NCBI RefSeq assembly: GCF_013141915.1
Contig: NZ_SROX01000024.1
Span: 1 to 64,000 of the forward strand
Source: Cupriavidus necator
Lineage (GTDB): Bacteria; Pseudomonadota; Gammaproteobacteria; Burkholderiales; Burkholderiaceae
DNA: 64,000 bases
Direction: 5' to 3'
The notes under the pieces were generated by a model. It saw only the letters and a program-made list of their open reading frames with translations. It did not search any database and was not told the origin of the DNA. Positions 36,342 through 45,212 of this stretch are shown in pieces. Every line of letters starts with the position of its first letter. The first letter of the stretch is position 1. Position numbers and translations under genes: made by a program.

Positions 36342-37385
36342 ATGCGCCGTCACCTTCTCTGTCGGCATGCACTGCCTGCGCCCCGCGTGAACGGCCTGTC
36401 CGCTACCGTCCCCATCTCTGTCGTCAATGGCTTCCTGGCCGGCGCCGATCCCTTGGCGATCGCGCGGCTGGCCGAGTGCTCAGGCATTGCCGGTGAGTTG
36501 CTGGCCGAGCCGGCCGCACGCGTCACGCAGGAACAGTTTTCTACGCTGTACCGCCTGCTCGCCAAGGAGGCCGACGATGAAATGCCCGGCATTTTCAGCC
36601 GGCCGCTGCGCAATGGCACGCTCAAGTACCTGTGCCTGAGCTTGCTGGATGCGCCAAGGCTGGAGGTGGCGCTGCATCGCTTCGGCCAGTTCTTCCACCT
36701 GATCCTCGATGACTTCCGTATCGAGTCGCGGCGCGATGGTGGGTCTGGCTATGTGGAGCTGGTAGACAACCCGGCCGGCCCAGCCGTCAGCGTGCTGGGG
36801 CGGGAACTGATGCTGAAGCTCGTGCATGGCGTGGCGTCGTGGCTGATCCGCCAAAAGATCCCGCTGCAGGCAGTGGAGTTCCAGTTTCATCACTCGCCGC
36901 TGGCCGGCGACCATCTCTACCTTTTTCCCGGCCCGGTGCATTTCGGTTGCGACCAAAACCGCATCGGCTTCGATGCGGCTTACCTTGACATGCCGGTGCG
37001 CCAGCGCAAGCCGGATCTGGAGAAGTTCCTGTCGCGCGCGCCCGAGGACTGGATCTTCGTTTCCTTTGCCGAGCAGATGAGCTCCCACCGGGTCAGGCAA
37101 TACGTTGCCGAGTGCCTGCCGGTGTCGCCCACCATCGAGGCGGTGGCCCATGCGTTGCACTGTTCGGTGCGCACCCTGTGCCGGCGCCTGTCGGCGGAAG
37201 GCACTTCCTTCCAGGCGATCAAGGACGACGTGCGGCGCGATATCGCCATCCAGCGCCTGACACGCTCCGAGGATCCCATCGCGGCCATTGCCTTCGATGT
37301 GGGCTTCGACAATCCCACCGCATTCCATCGCGCCTTCCGCCACTGGACTGGCAGCACCCCCAACGCCTACCGCCGCGCGCTATAG
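36342..37385 (+). CDS. AraC-family regulator with arabinose-binding-like N-terminal domain
   Basis: 347-residue regulator. Residues about 20-215 are the AraC_N ('Arabinose_bd', PF12625-like) effector domain (VNGFLAGADPLAIARLAE, FSRPLRNGTLKYLCL). The C-terminal ~100 residues have two HTH motifs: TIEAVAHALHCSVRTLCRRL and IAAIAFDVGFDNPTAFHRAF, then GSTPNAYRRAL. ATG 36342 is used; GTG 36387 (VNGLSATV) is possible. It is divergent from BKACE and precedes the acyl-CoA dehydrogenase-PHA operon, so it probably regulates both sides. Confidence 0.9.
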   Translation: MRRHLLCRHALPAPRVNGLSATVPISVVNGFLAGADPLAIARLAECSGIAGELLAEPAARVTQEQFSTLYRLLAKEADDEMPGIFSRPLRNGTLKYLCLSLLDAPRLEVALHRFGQFFHLILDDFRIESRRDGGSGYVELVDNPAGPAVSVLGRELMLKLVHGVASWLIRQKIPLQAVEFQFHHSPLAGDHLYLFPGPVHFGCDQNRIGFDAAYLDMPVRQRKPDLEKFLSRAPEDWIFVSFAEQMSSHRVRQYVAECLPVSPTIEAVAHALHCSVRTLCRRLSAEGTSFQAIKDDVRRDIAIQRLTRSEDPIAAIAFDVGFDNPTAFHRAFRHWTGSTPNAYRRAL

Positions 37386-37403
37386 GCCCGCCTGCACGGC
37401 TGG

Positions 37404-37522
37404 CAAAGCTGGCCGGCGACTGACAAATCTGGCCACATTAGCGGGCTCTTGCGACGCACGGCGGCCGTTCAGGGCGGCTGCCGCGCAAAGCGGCAGGATT
37501 TGTCAGTGAATGGGCAGGTTTG
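37404..37522. promoter_or_regulatory. Two inverted AraC-type operators before the acyl-CoA dehydrogenase/PHA operon
   Basis: Site A (37404-37434) reads CAAAGCTGGCC then GACAAATCTGGCC, a direct repeat with 20-bp spacing. Site B (37492-37522), read on the minus strand, is CAAACCTGCC then ACTGACAAATCCTGCC with the same layout. A and B share the core ACTGACAAATC and face each other across 57 bp. They lie in the 245-bp gap between the AraC gene and the acyl-CoA dehydrogenase. This layout allows looping or cooperative regulation. Confidence 0.6.
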
Positions 37523-37630
37523 GGTATCCGCCTTTGTGCGTGCCGCCACTACGATCGGCACATAACGTTACAGTGCCACCGGTTGATGAATCGGATGCCG
37601 GTGCTGTGGACATTTGCACAGAGGCCGAAA

Positions 37631-39433
37631 ATGAGCTACACCGCACCTACCAAGGACATCCTGTTTGTCATCCGTGAACTGGCCGGACTGACAAAGATTG
37701 CCAGCCTGCCTGGCTATGAAGACGCTACCCCCGACACCGTCGAAGCCGTGATCGGCGAAGCCGCAAAGTTCCACGGCGAGGTGATCGCCCCCCTCAACGT
37801 TGCCGGCGACAAGCAACCCAGCAGCTGGCACGACGGCGAAGTCAGGACGACCCCCGGCTTCGCGGAAGCGTTCCGCCAGTTCGGCGAGGGTGGCTGGCAG
37901 GGCATCGTGCACCCGGTCGAGTTTGGTGGCCAGGGCCTGCCCAAGCTGGTAGGCACGCCGTGCATGGAAATAATGAACGCGGCCAACCTGTCGTTCGCGC
38001 TGTGCGCCATGCTGACCGACGGCGCGATCGAAGCGCTGCTCACCGCTGGCGCCGACGAGCTGAAGCAGCGCTTCCTGCCGCGCCTGATCGCCGGCGAGTG
38101 GACCGGCACCATGAACCTGACCGAGCCCCAGGCCGGTTCCGACCTGGCGTTGCTGCGCACGCGCGCCGAGCCGCAGGCTGACGGCAACTACAAGGTCTTT
38201 GGCACCAAGATCTTCATCACCTACGGCGAGCACGACATGGCGGACAACATCGTCCACCTGGTGCTGGCGCGCACGCCGGGAGCGCCCGAGGGCGTGAAGG
38301 GCATCTCGCTGTTCGTGGTGCCGAAGTTCCTGGTCAACGACGACGGCTCGCTGGGGGCGCGCAATGACGTGCAGTGCGTGTCGATCGAACACAAGCTCGG
38401 CATCAAGGCCAGTCCGACCGCGGTGCTGCAGTTTGGCGACCATGGCGGTGCCGTCGGTTACCTGGTCGGCGAGGAGAACCGCGGCCTGGAGTACATGTTC
38501 GTGATGATGAACGCTGCGCGCTTCGGCGTGGGCGTGCAGGGCATTGCCATCTCAGACCGTGCCTACCAGCAGGCGGTGGCCTATGCGAAGGATCGCGTGC
38601 AAAGCCGCCCGGTCGATGGCTCGTCGCGCGAGGCGGTGGCCATCATTCATCACCCCGACGTGCGCCGCATGCTGACCGAGATGCGCGCGCTGACCGAAGG
38701 CGCGCGAGCACTGTCGCTGGTAGCGGCTGCGTACTCGGATCTTGCCCACCACGCACTGGATGCCTGTACGCGGGCGCAGTTCAAGTCGGCCTACGAGTTC
38801 CTGGTGCCCGTCATCAAGGGCTGGAGCACGGAGATGTCGCTGGACGTGACCAGCCTGGGCGTGCAGGTGCACGGCGGCATGGGCTTTATCGAGGAGACCG
38901 GTGCCGCCCAGCACTTCCGCGACGCCCGCATCCTGCCGATCTACGAGGGCACTACCGCCATCCAGGCCAACGACCTGGTGGGCCGCAAGACCGTGCGCGA
39001 TGGCGGCCTGGCCGCGCGCGCCATCCTGGCCGAAGTCGACCAGACCATCGATGCGCTCAGGGACTGCGCCGGTAGCGGCGCGGATGCGGCGTGCAGCGCC
39101 ATGTTCGTGCAACTCGGCTACGCGCGCATGGCGCTGGGCCGGGCCGTCGACTTTGTGCTGGAGAACACGGCCAGGGAGCCGAACGCGGTGTTTGGCGCAA
39201 GCGTGGCCTACCTCAAGCTGGCCGGCATCGTGCTGACGGGCTGGCAGATGGCGCGCGCGCTGGTCGTGGCGACGCACAAGCGCAGCGAGGACGAAGCGTT
39301 CTACGCCGCCAAGATCGCCACCGCTGAGTTCTTCGCCAAGCAGATCCTGCCGCGCGCCGCGGCGCTGGAAGCGGCCATTACCGGTGCATCGGGCGAGGAC
39401 GGCTTCCTGAACCTGGACGAATCCCGGTTCTGA
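37631..39433 (+). CDS. Acyl-CoA dehydrogenase (large, C-terminal-extended type)
   Basis: 600-residue flavoprotein that makes a trans-2-enoyl-CoA from an acyl-CoA. Its length and the insert match the DmdC/FadE-like branch with an extra C-terminal domain, not the ~380-residue type. Motifs: FGGQGLP near residue 95, TGTMNLTEPQAGSDLALL (FAD/substrate, about 157-174), GGMGFIEETGAAQHFRDARI and PIYEGTTAIQANDL with the Glu often catalytic (about 440). Start 37631 (MSYTAPTKDILFV) matches the family; the open frame begins earlier at 37520. First gene of the PHA operon. Confidence 0.93.
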   Translation: MSYTAPTKDILFVIRELAGLTKIASLPGYEDATPDTVEAVIGEAAKFHGEVIAPLNVAGDKQPSSWHDGEVRTTPGFAEAFRQFGEGGWQGIVHPVEFGGQGLPKLVGTPCMEIMNAANLSFALCAMLTDGAIEALLTAGADELKQRFLPRLIAGEWTGTMNLTEPQAGSDLALLRTRAEPQADGNYKVFGTKIFITYGEHDMADNIVHLVLARTPGAPEGVKGISLFVVPKFLVNDDGSLGARNDVQCVSIEHKLGIKASPTAVLQFGDHGGAVGYLVGEENRGLEYMFVMMNAARFGVGVQGIAISDRAYQQAVAYAKDRVQSRPVDGSSREAVAIIHHPDVRRMLTEMRALTEGARALSLVAAAYSDLAHHALDACTRAQFKSAYEFLVPVIKGWSTEMSLDVTSLGVQVHGGMGFIEETGAAQHFRDARILPIYEGTTAIQANDLVGRKTVRDGGLAARAILAEVDQTIDALRDCAGSGADAACSAMFVQLGYARMALGRAVDFVLENTAREPNAVFGASVAYLKLAGIVLTGWQMARALVVATHKRSEDEAFYAAKIATAEFFAKQILPRAAALEAAITGASGEDGFLNLDESRF

Positions 39434-39492
39434 AACCCAAACCGTGGCGCAGCGCGGCACGGGCAAAAAGATCAATCAATGCAGGAGGCAGC

Positions 39493-39957
39493 ATGGCAAT
39501 CGAAAACTACCGCATGGCGACGCTCAGCGCGTTCGTCGGCAAGGAACTGGGCGTGTCCGACTGGGTGGAAGTGGACCAGGCGCGCATCGACGCATTCGCG
39601 CAATGCACCAACGATAAGCAGTGGATCCACGTTGACGTGGAGCGTGCCGGCAAGGAAAGTCCGTTCGGCGGCACCATCGCCCACGGCTACCTGACGCTGT
39701 CGCTGGTGGCAGGGCAAATGCAAGAGATGGGCGTGATCCCGGCCGATGCCAGCGCCGCAGTCAACTACGGCCTGGAAAAGACGCGCTTCCTGGCGCCGGT
39801 GAAGGCGGGCTCGCGCGTGCGCAATCGCGTCAGCCTGCTGGCTGCAGACAACAAGGGCGGCGGCCGCGTGCTGCTGCGCACGGAACACATGATCGAGATC
39901 GAAGGCGAGGTCAGGCCCGCGCTGGTGGCGGAAGCCCTGGCGCTGCTGGTCGCCTGA
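39493..39957 (+). CDS. MaoC-family (R)-specific enoyl-CoA hydratase-like protein
   Basis: 154-residue hot-dog-fold protein. The hydratase-2 motif is visible: ARIDAFAQCTNDKQWIHVD (catalytic Asp and His, about residues 36-48), then ERAGKESPFGGTIAHGYLTL. PhaJ-type members turn trans-2-enoyl-CoA into (R)-3-hydroxyacyl-CoA, the monomer for PHA. Its place between an acyl-CoA dehydrogenase and a PHA synthase strongly supports this PhaJ-like role, feeding fatty-acid intermediates into polymer. Ribosome site GGAGGCAGC just before ATG 39493. Confidence 0.9.
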   Translation: MAIENYRMATLSAFVGKELGVSDWVEVDQARIDAFAQCTNDKQWIHVDVERAGKESPFGGTIAHGYLTLSLVAGQMQEMGVIPADASAAVNYGLEKTRFLAPVKAGSRVRNRVSLLAADNKGGGRVLLRTEHMIEIEGEVRPALVAEALALLVA

Positions 39958-40005
39958 AGCAATGAGCAAGACAGTAGTAGCAAGGAATAAGGCGGGAGAC
40001 GCAGG

Positions 40006-41814
40006 ATGACGAAGGTCAGCAGTACGAGAGAGCAGGGCAGCAAGAGCGGCAGGGCCCGCAGGGCGAAGGTCGTTATGGCCAGGATCGATAGCGCCAAGGT
40101 CGATAGGGACGATAGCGCGGATCAGGCTGCAGCCGTGAGCGCGGCCACCGCGGTGGCTTCCATCGAACGCATGCCGGACATGATGGCCGGCCCCAACCCC
40201 TTCGTGGGCCTGCGCCTGGAAGACCTGGTCAGCACTGCGCAGCAGCTCGGCGCGCAGTGCCTGCAGGAGCCGGTGCTGGTGCTGGAGCAGCAGGCGCAGC
40301 TGGCGCAGGACCTGGTCAGCGTGCTGGACGGCTCGGCCCCGTTGCCGTCGGCGCGCGACCGGCGCTTTGGCGACCCGGCCTGGCAGGACAACCCGCTGTA
40401 CCGCATGTCGCTGCAGGGCTACGAGACCTGGCGCAATTCCATCAGCGGCTTTGTCCGGCGCTCGGTCATGGACGAGCGCAGCAAGCACCGCGCGGAGTAC
40501 TTCACCTCGCTGGTGGCCGATGCGCTGGCACCGACCAACACGCTGCTGGGCAACCCGGCGGCGCTCAGGAAAACTGTGGAGTCAGGCGGCATGAACCTGA
40601 TCAGCGGGTTGACCAACCTGGTCACCGACACCCTGACCAACCGCGGCATGCCCGCCCAGGTGGACAAGGCGGCGTTCAGTGTTGGCAAGAACCTGGCCAC
40701 CACGCCGGGCGTGGTGGTGTTCCGCAACGATGTGCTGGAACTGATCCAGTACACGCCGTCTACCGAGAAGGTCCACGCGCGGCCGCAGCTCATCGTGCCG
40801 CCGCAGGTCAACAAGTTCTACGTGTTCGACCTGGCGCAGGGCAAGAGCATGGTGGAGTACCTGCTGGCCCAGGAACTGCAGGTATTCATCGTGAGCTGGC
40901 GCAACCCCACGGCAGCGCATCGCGACTGGGACATGGATACCTATGTCCGCGCGCTGATCGAAGCCATCCACGCCATCCGCGACATCACCGGCAGCCCTGA
41001 CGTGAACCTGCACGGCGCCTGCTCGGGCGCGATGACGATGTCGGCGCTGATGGGCTACTGCGCCGCGAGCGGCGAGAAGCTTGTGCATGCGGCCACGCTG
41101 ATGGTGTCGGTGTTCGGGCTGGATGCCCAGTCCCAGCTTGGCCTGTTCAGCACGCCCGAAGCCGTCACGGCCGCCCGGCAGGGCAGCCAGGCGCGCGGCG
41201 TGCTCGACGGCGAGGAGCTGGGTCGGGTCTTTGCCTGGCTGCGCCCCAATGACCTGGTGTGGAACTACTGGGTCAACAACTACCTGCTGGGCAATGCGCC
41301 GCCGGCCTTCGATGTCCTCTACTGGAACAATGACACCACGCGGCTGCCGGCCGGCCTGCACGGCCAGTTCCTCGACATGCTCACACTGAACCAGCTGGCC
41401 ACGCCGCGCACGCTGCGCGTGCTGGGCCATGCCATCGACCTGTCCGAAGTCCAGTGCGACAAATACGTGCTGGCCGGCATGACCGACCACATCACGCCGT
41501 GGAAGGCCGTGTACCGCTCGGTGCGCGCCTTTGGCGGACGCACGGAGTTCGTGCTCAGCTCCAGCGGGCATGTCCAGAGCCTGATCAACCCGCCCGGCAA
41601 CCCCAAGGCGAAGTTCTTCCGCAACGACGCCACCGATGCGGACCCGCAGACCTGGCTTGAAGGCGCCACGGCCACCCAGGACTCATGGTGGCAGCACTGG
41701 AGCCAGTGGCTGAAGAAGCGCTCCGGGCCGAAGTGCAACGCACCGGCCAGCCCCGGTAGCCTGCAATACGCGCCTTGCGGCGAGGCCCCGGGCCTTTACG
41801 TGTCTGAAGCGTAG
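40006..41814 (+). CDS. phaC: PHA synthase, class II-like
   Basis: 602-residue polyester synthase joining (R)-3-hydroxyacyl-CoA units. Catalytic triad: Cys339 in NLHGACSGAMT, Asp494 in AGMTDHITPWKAV and His522 in SSSGHVQSLINPPG. The lipase-like box G-A-C-S-G is the form of class II (medium-chain) synthases; class I enzymes of Cupriavidus typically have G-x-C-V-G-G. N-terminal 60 residues are basic and low-complexity, and residues about 60-100 begin the conserved domain (GPNPFVGLRLEDLV). Expected to accept C6-C14 monomers, but class is inferred from motif only. Third gene of the operon, before a phasin and a matching depolymerase. Confidence 0.93.
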   Translation: MTKVSSTREQGSKSGRARRAKVVMARIDSAKVDRDDSADQAAAVSAATAVASIERMPDMMAGPNPFVGLRLEDLVSTAQQLGAQCLQEPVLVLEQQAQLAQDLVSVLDGSAPLPSARDRRFGDPAWQDNPLYRMSLQGYETWRNSISGFVRRSVMDERSKHRAEYFTSLVADALAPTNTLLGNPAALRKTVESGGMNLISGLTNLVTDTLTNRGMPAQVDKAAFSVGKNLATTPGVVVFRNDVLELIQYTPSTEKVHARPQLIVPPQVNKFYVFDLAQGKSMVEYLLAQELQVFIVSWRNPTAAHRDWDMDTYVRALIEAIHAIRDITGSPDVNLHGACSGAMTMSALMGYCAASGEKLVHAATLMVSVFGLDAQSQLGLFSTPEAVTAARQGSQARGVLDGEELGRVFAWLRPNDLVWNYWVNNYLLGNAPPAFDVLYWNNDTTRLPAGLHGQFLDMLTLNQLATPRTLRVLGHAIDLSEVQCDKYVLAGMTDHITPWKAVYRSVRAFGGRTEFVLSSSGHVQSLINPPGNPKAKFFRNDATDADPQTWLEGATATQDSWWQHWSQWLKKRSGPKCNAPASPGSLQYAPCGEAPGLYVSEA

Positions 41815-41872
41815 TCCACCGGCCCCACAAGGCCATCGTTTTCTACAACCCAACCTGTCAGGAGAAATAAAG

Positions 41873-42304
41873 ATGGAATCGACCAATACCGCGGGCACAT
41901 CGACCGCACACACCGCCTCGCACAAGAAGCTGTTTGACTTCGTCAAGCAGAACCGCCTGGATCCGGCGGCTATCCTCGAATCGCGCCGCAAGGACATCGA
42001 GGCCCTGGCCGGCGTGAATATCGCGCTGCTGGCCGGCCTGCAGTCGCTGGTGCGGCAGCAGGGCGAATACCTCTGCGAGACCGCCGCCGACCTGCAGGCG
42101 CTGGCCCGTGGCGGCAAGGATGCCGACGGCCAGGCGGCCAAGGTCTCTGAAGTGCTGCCGCGCTCGCTGCACAAGGCCGTGAACGGCCTGCGCGGCCTGA
42201 CCGACACCGTGTACAAGACCCAGGCCGACAGCATTACCGCAGTAGGCCGGCGCATCGCCGAGAACGTCGAGGAAGTGAAGGGCATCCTGCGACCCAGGCA
42301 GTAA
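41873..42304 (+). CDS. Phasin family protein
   Basis: 143-residue mostly helical protein that coats PHA granules (Phasin_2-like). Core: KKLFDFVKQNRLDPAAILES, IEALAGVNIALLAGLQSLVRQ and QGEYLCETAADLQAL, an amphipathic helix series with few aromatic residues. Its place 58 bp after phaC and before the depolymerase gene supports the role. Ribosome site CAGGAGAAA just before ATG 41873. Confidence 0.9.
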   Translation: MESTNTAGTSTAHTASHKKLFDFVKQNRLDPAAILESRRKDIEALAGVNIALLAGLQSLVRQQGEYLCETAADLQALARGGKDADGQAAKVSEVLPRSLHKAVNGLRGLTDTVYKTQADSITAVGRRIAENVEEVKGILRPRQ

Positions 42305-42376
42305 GCACCGGGGTGCACGGCCGCGATCGCAGCGATCGTGGCCGTGCCTTCGCGCCAACGACTCCAGGACAGCTTG

Positions 42377-43207
42377 ATGACAATAAGCAATGCTGGCATC
42401 AGGGCCGGCAACATGCAGGTCCAGACTGTAGCGCTGGACGGGCAGCAACTCCGGGTCGGCATCCGGCCCGGCAGCGACGGGGGTCCGCCGCTGCTCATCT
42501 TCAACGGCATCGGCGCCAACCTCGAACTGATCGAGCCCTTCGTCGATGCGCTGGTGGGCGTGGAAGTCATCATCTTCGACGTTCCCGGCGCCGGCGGCTC
42601 CCCCGCGCCGCTGTTACCTTACCGCTTCTCCAACCTTTGCGTGCTTGCCGACAGACTGCTGTCGCACCTTGGCTATGCGGGCCAGGTCGATACGCTCGGC
42701 GTGTCGTGGGGTGGTGCGCTCGCGCAGGAATTCGCGCGGCTCTATCCGCAGCGTTGCCGCCGCCTGGTGCTGGCGGCAACGTCGCCCGGCGTGCTCATGG
42801 TGCCGGGCAGGCTGTCGGTGCTGTCGAAGATGATCGGCGTGCGCCGCTACAGCGATCCGGAGTACCTGCGACGCGTTGGCGCGGACCTCTACGGCGGCGC
42901 CTTCCGCGATGATCCTGCACTGCTCGACGAACATGGACGGCACATGCAACCGCCCCGGGGACGTGGCTACCTCTACCAGCTGCTGGCGGCTTGGGGCTGG
43001 AGCAGCCTGCCGTGGCTGCGCGCGGTCAGGCAGCCCACGCTGGTGATGCACGGCGCCGACGATCCCATCGTGCCGCTGGTCAATGCCAGGATCCTCGCCG
43101 CCCGCATCCCTAATGCGGAACTGCACGTACTCGACGACGGGCATCTCTTCCTTGTGACCGGCGCGGAGAACACCGCGCGCGTCGTCGGCGCCTTCCTGCG
43201 CCGCTAG
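42377..43207 (+). CDS. phaZ: Intracellular mcl-PHA depolymerase (alpha/beta hydrolase)
   Basis: 276-residue alpha/beta hydrolase closely following the Pseudomonas PhaZ pattern: PLLIFNGIGANLELIEPF, VEVIIFDVPGAGGSPAP, then the nucleophile box LGVSWGGALAQEFA, the acid in GADDPIVPLVN, and the His in DDGHLFLVTGAE. It releases (R)-3-hydroxyacids from stored medium-chain polyester granules. No signal peptide, so it acts on internal granules. ATG 42377 is preferred (AGGAC upstream); GTG 42338 is an in-frame alternative. Last gene of the PHA operon. Confidence 0.9.
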   Translation: MTISNAGIRAGNMQVQTVALDGQQLRVGIRPGSDGGPPLLIFNGIGANLELIEPFVDALVGVEVIIFDVPGAGGSPAPLLPYRFSNLCVLADRLLSHLGYAGQVDTLGVSWGGALAQEFARLYPQRCRRLVLAATSPGVLMVPGRLSVLSKMIGVRRYSDPEYLRRVGADLYGGAFRDDPALLDEHGRHMQPPRGRGYLYQLLAAWGWSSLPWLRAVRQPTLVMHGADDPIVPLVNARILAARIPNAELHVLDDGHLFLVTGAENTARVVGAFLRR

Positions 43208-43249
43208 ACCCTTGCTCAAGCCGCAACACGACCGCGGTCTTTCTTGATC

Positions 43250-43298
43250 CTCGAAACGAAAAAAGAGCGGCCGCGCGGGGGAATCCCCGGGCGGCCGC
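43250..43298 (-). terminator. Very stable rho-independent terminator downstream of the second porin gene
   Basis: Nearly perfect hairpin: GCGGCCGC-g-CGGGG with CCCCG-g-GCGGCCGC (43267-43280 with 43285-43298) and a 4-nt loop. On the minus strand TCTTTTTTCG follows. It ends the leftward porin transcript and separates it from the converging phaZ gene. Confidence 0.9.
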
Positions 43299-43341
43299 AA
43301 ACGAGCATATTGTCCGTCGATACAATGACCGGATCGCCTGG

Positions 43342-44505
43342 TCAGAACTTGTGGCGAATGCCGACGGCGGCTCCGAACATATTGCTCTGGCCATTGCCCA
43401 GCGCGTAGCTGTTGCCCAGCGACAGGCTGTTGGCGTAGATCGTTGCCAGCGATTCCATCATCAGGCCGGCGTTCTTGGCGTAGGCGGTCGTCAGGTAGAC
43501 GTCGGTGCGCTTGGAGAACGCATAGTTCGCCACGAAGGCGATCTGCCAGGGATTGGCGACGTTGGTATTGCCGAACAGGCTCTTGACGTCGTCGTAGTTG
43601 TATTCCAGCGTCAGGCCAATGGCTGGCGTGACCTGGTAGGTGGCGCCGATCCAGTAGAAGTCATCACGCTGGATCACGACATCCGCCGCGTTTTTGTTTT
43701 GGCCCCAGCGGTAGCCGCCCATGATCTTGGCCGGCCCGATGCTGTAGCTGGCGCCCACCACGGCCTTTTTGGCGGTGCCAGTGCTGGTGCCGATGGTCGG
43801 GTTCCACTGATCGTAGCCGGCGGTCACGCCAAACGGGCCGCCCTGGTACGCAACCGCGGCGCCATAGGCGGTATCGCGCCGGAACTGGCCGGGGACCTCG
43901 CCGTTGCCACCGATCGGCGTGGCGATGCCCACGGTGGCCGGCAAGGCCAGGCCCGTGCCAAATGACCAGTGCGCCAGCGCCGTGACCGGGCCAAACTTGC
44001 CGGTGTACTTGACCGTGTTGTCCTCACGGAAGTTCGGGCCAGACTGCAGCACCACCGGTTCATATTGCGTGGCATAGGCCGTGGGCGAGAAATTGGCCAG
44101 TGCCTCGAACATCGACGTGTACTGGCGGCCCAGGCTGACCATGCCGATGCCGGGCTTCTGCACGCCCACGTACGCCTGGCGCCCGAACAGCCTGCCGCTT
44201 TGCTGCGAGGTGCCACTGTCGACGTTGAAGCCGCTTTCCAGCACGAACAGCGCCTGCAGGCCGCCACCGAGGTCCTCGCTGCCGCGAAGGCCCCAGCGCG
44301 AGCCGGAGACGCCGCCGGAGTTCATGCGGTAGACGTCGTTGGCCGGGCCGCGGTTGAACTGGTTGGCTGCAGTCGGGACCGCGCCGAGGTGATTGGCATA
44401 CTCGACATTGATGTCCGCCACGCCGTACAGCGTAACGTTCGACTGGGCAAAGGCGCCCCCCGAACAGGCGAGCAGCGCGGCCGTGGCCATGCTCCTGTGC
44501 TTCAT
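43342..44505 (-). CDS. Outer-membrane porin, Burkholderiales OmpC-like family (second copy)
   Basis: 387-residue porin. Signal peptide MKHRSMATAALLACSGGAFA, then QSNVTLYGVADINVEY. Signatures GSRWGLRGSEDLGGGLQALF and SGRLFGRQAYVGVQKPGIG, terminal Phe in AVGIRHKF. Ribosome site GAGGAGAAA before ATG 44505. It resembles the porin at 15894 but is a clear paralogue. Located beside the PHA operon and an esterase/MFS pair; it probably admits the small anionic substrates used by this region. Confidence 0.93.
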   Translation of the reverse strand: MKHRSMATAALLACSGGAFAQSNVTLYGVADINVEYANHLGAVPTAANQFNRGPANDVYRMNSGGVSGSRWGLRGSEDLGGGLQALFVLESGFNVDSGTSQQSGRLFGRQAYVGVQKPGIGMVSLGRQYTSMFEALANFSPTAYATQYEPVVLQSGPNFREDNTVKYTGKFGPVTALAHWSFGTGLALPATVGIATPIGGNGEVPGQFRRDTAYGAAVAYQGGPFGVTAGYDQWNPTIGTSTGTAKKAVVGASYSIGPAKIMGGYRWGQNKNAADVVIQRDDFYWIGATYQVTPAIGLTLEYNYDDVKSLFGNTNVANPWQIAFVANYAFSKRTDVYLTTAYAKNAGLMMESLATIYANSLSLGNSYALGNGQSNMFGAAVGIRHKF

Positions 44506-44615
44506 TGGTATTTCTCCTCTTTTCCTTTGGTTGCGATGCGGATGAATCCGTCTCTGTGAGTACTACAGGTGCTGCATTCTCTGTGGCGGCTTTGCGCTAC
44601 GCGAAGGCTCGCGGC

Positions 44616-45185
44616 TCAGATGGCGCGCAGCAGCTTTTCCAGCAACTCGGTCGCGCGCGGCCACGGGCCATATCCGGCCGCCGGGTTCAGGTGGCCGACT
44701 TCCCCGAGGTCGACCAGGCGGCTGCCCCAGTCGCTGGCCATCTGCGCGGCGCGCTCATGGCTGGCCAGCGGATCGTTGCGGCTGGCGGCGAGGAGGCTGG
44801 GGAAGGGCAGTTGTGCCCGGGGCACGGGCAGCCAGCCGTTCCCGGCCAGCGCGGCGTGGTCCGGATAGCCGGCCGGCATCGGCGTTTCAAGATCAGCAGG
44901 CGTGGCCAGCAGCGCGCCGCGGATCTTGCGGTGGTGCTGCGCGGCCCAATGCACGGTGATCATCACGCCGGCGCTATGCGCCACCAGTACCACCGGGCCG
45001 TCGATATCGGCCAGGGCAGCGTCCAGCGCGGTCACGTGGGCATCACGGCTGAGCTTGTCGTGCTCCAGCGGCGCCACCGAGCGGGCGTTCGGCAGCTCGG
45101 CCTGGAGCAGGGTCTGCCAGTGTTCCGCCACGTGATCGCGCAGGCCGGGAACCATCAGGAAGGTGGTATCAGTGGGAAGGTTCAT
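44616..45185 (-). CDS. RBBP9/YdeN-family serine hydrolase
   Basis: 189-residue small alpha/beta hydrolase. FLMVPGLRDHVAEHWQTLL is the start of the fold, VVLVAHSAGVMITV carries the nucleophile Ser (GHSxG variant H-S-A-G), ASRNDPLASHERA the acid, and GEVGHLNPAAGYGPW the His. Substrate unknown; YdeN-type proteins are esterase-like. 27 bp after the MFS gene end, so co-transcribed. Start 45185 (MNLPTD) used; the in-frame TTG 45200 is less likely. Confidence 0.88.
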   Translation of the reverse strand: MNLPTDTTFLMVPGLRDHVAEHWQTLLQAELPNARSVAPLEHDKLSRDAHVTALDAALADIDGPVVLVAHSAGVMITVHWAAQHHRKIRGALLATPADLETPMPAGYPDHAALAGNGWLPVPRAQLPFPSLLAASRNDPLASHERAAQMASDWGSRLVDLGEVGHLNPAAGYGPWPRATELLEKLLRAI

Positions 45186-45212
45186 CAGTCGTCCAGGCAA
45201 TCAGTCAGAAGA

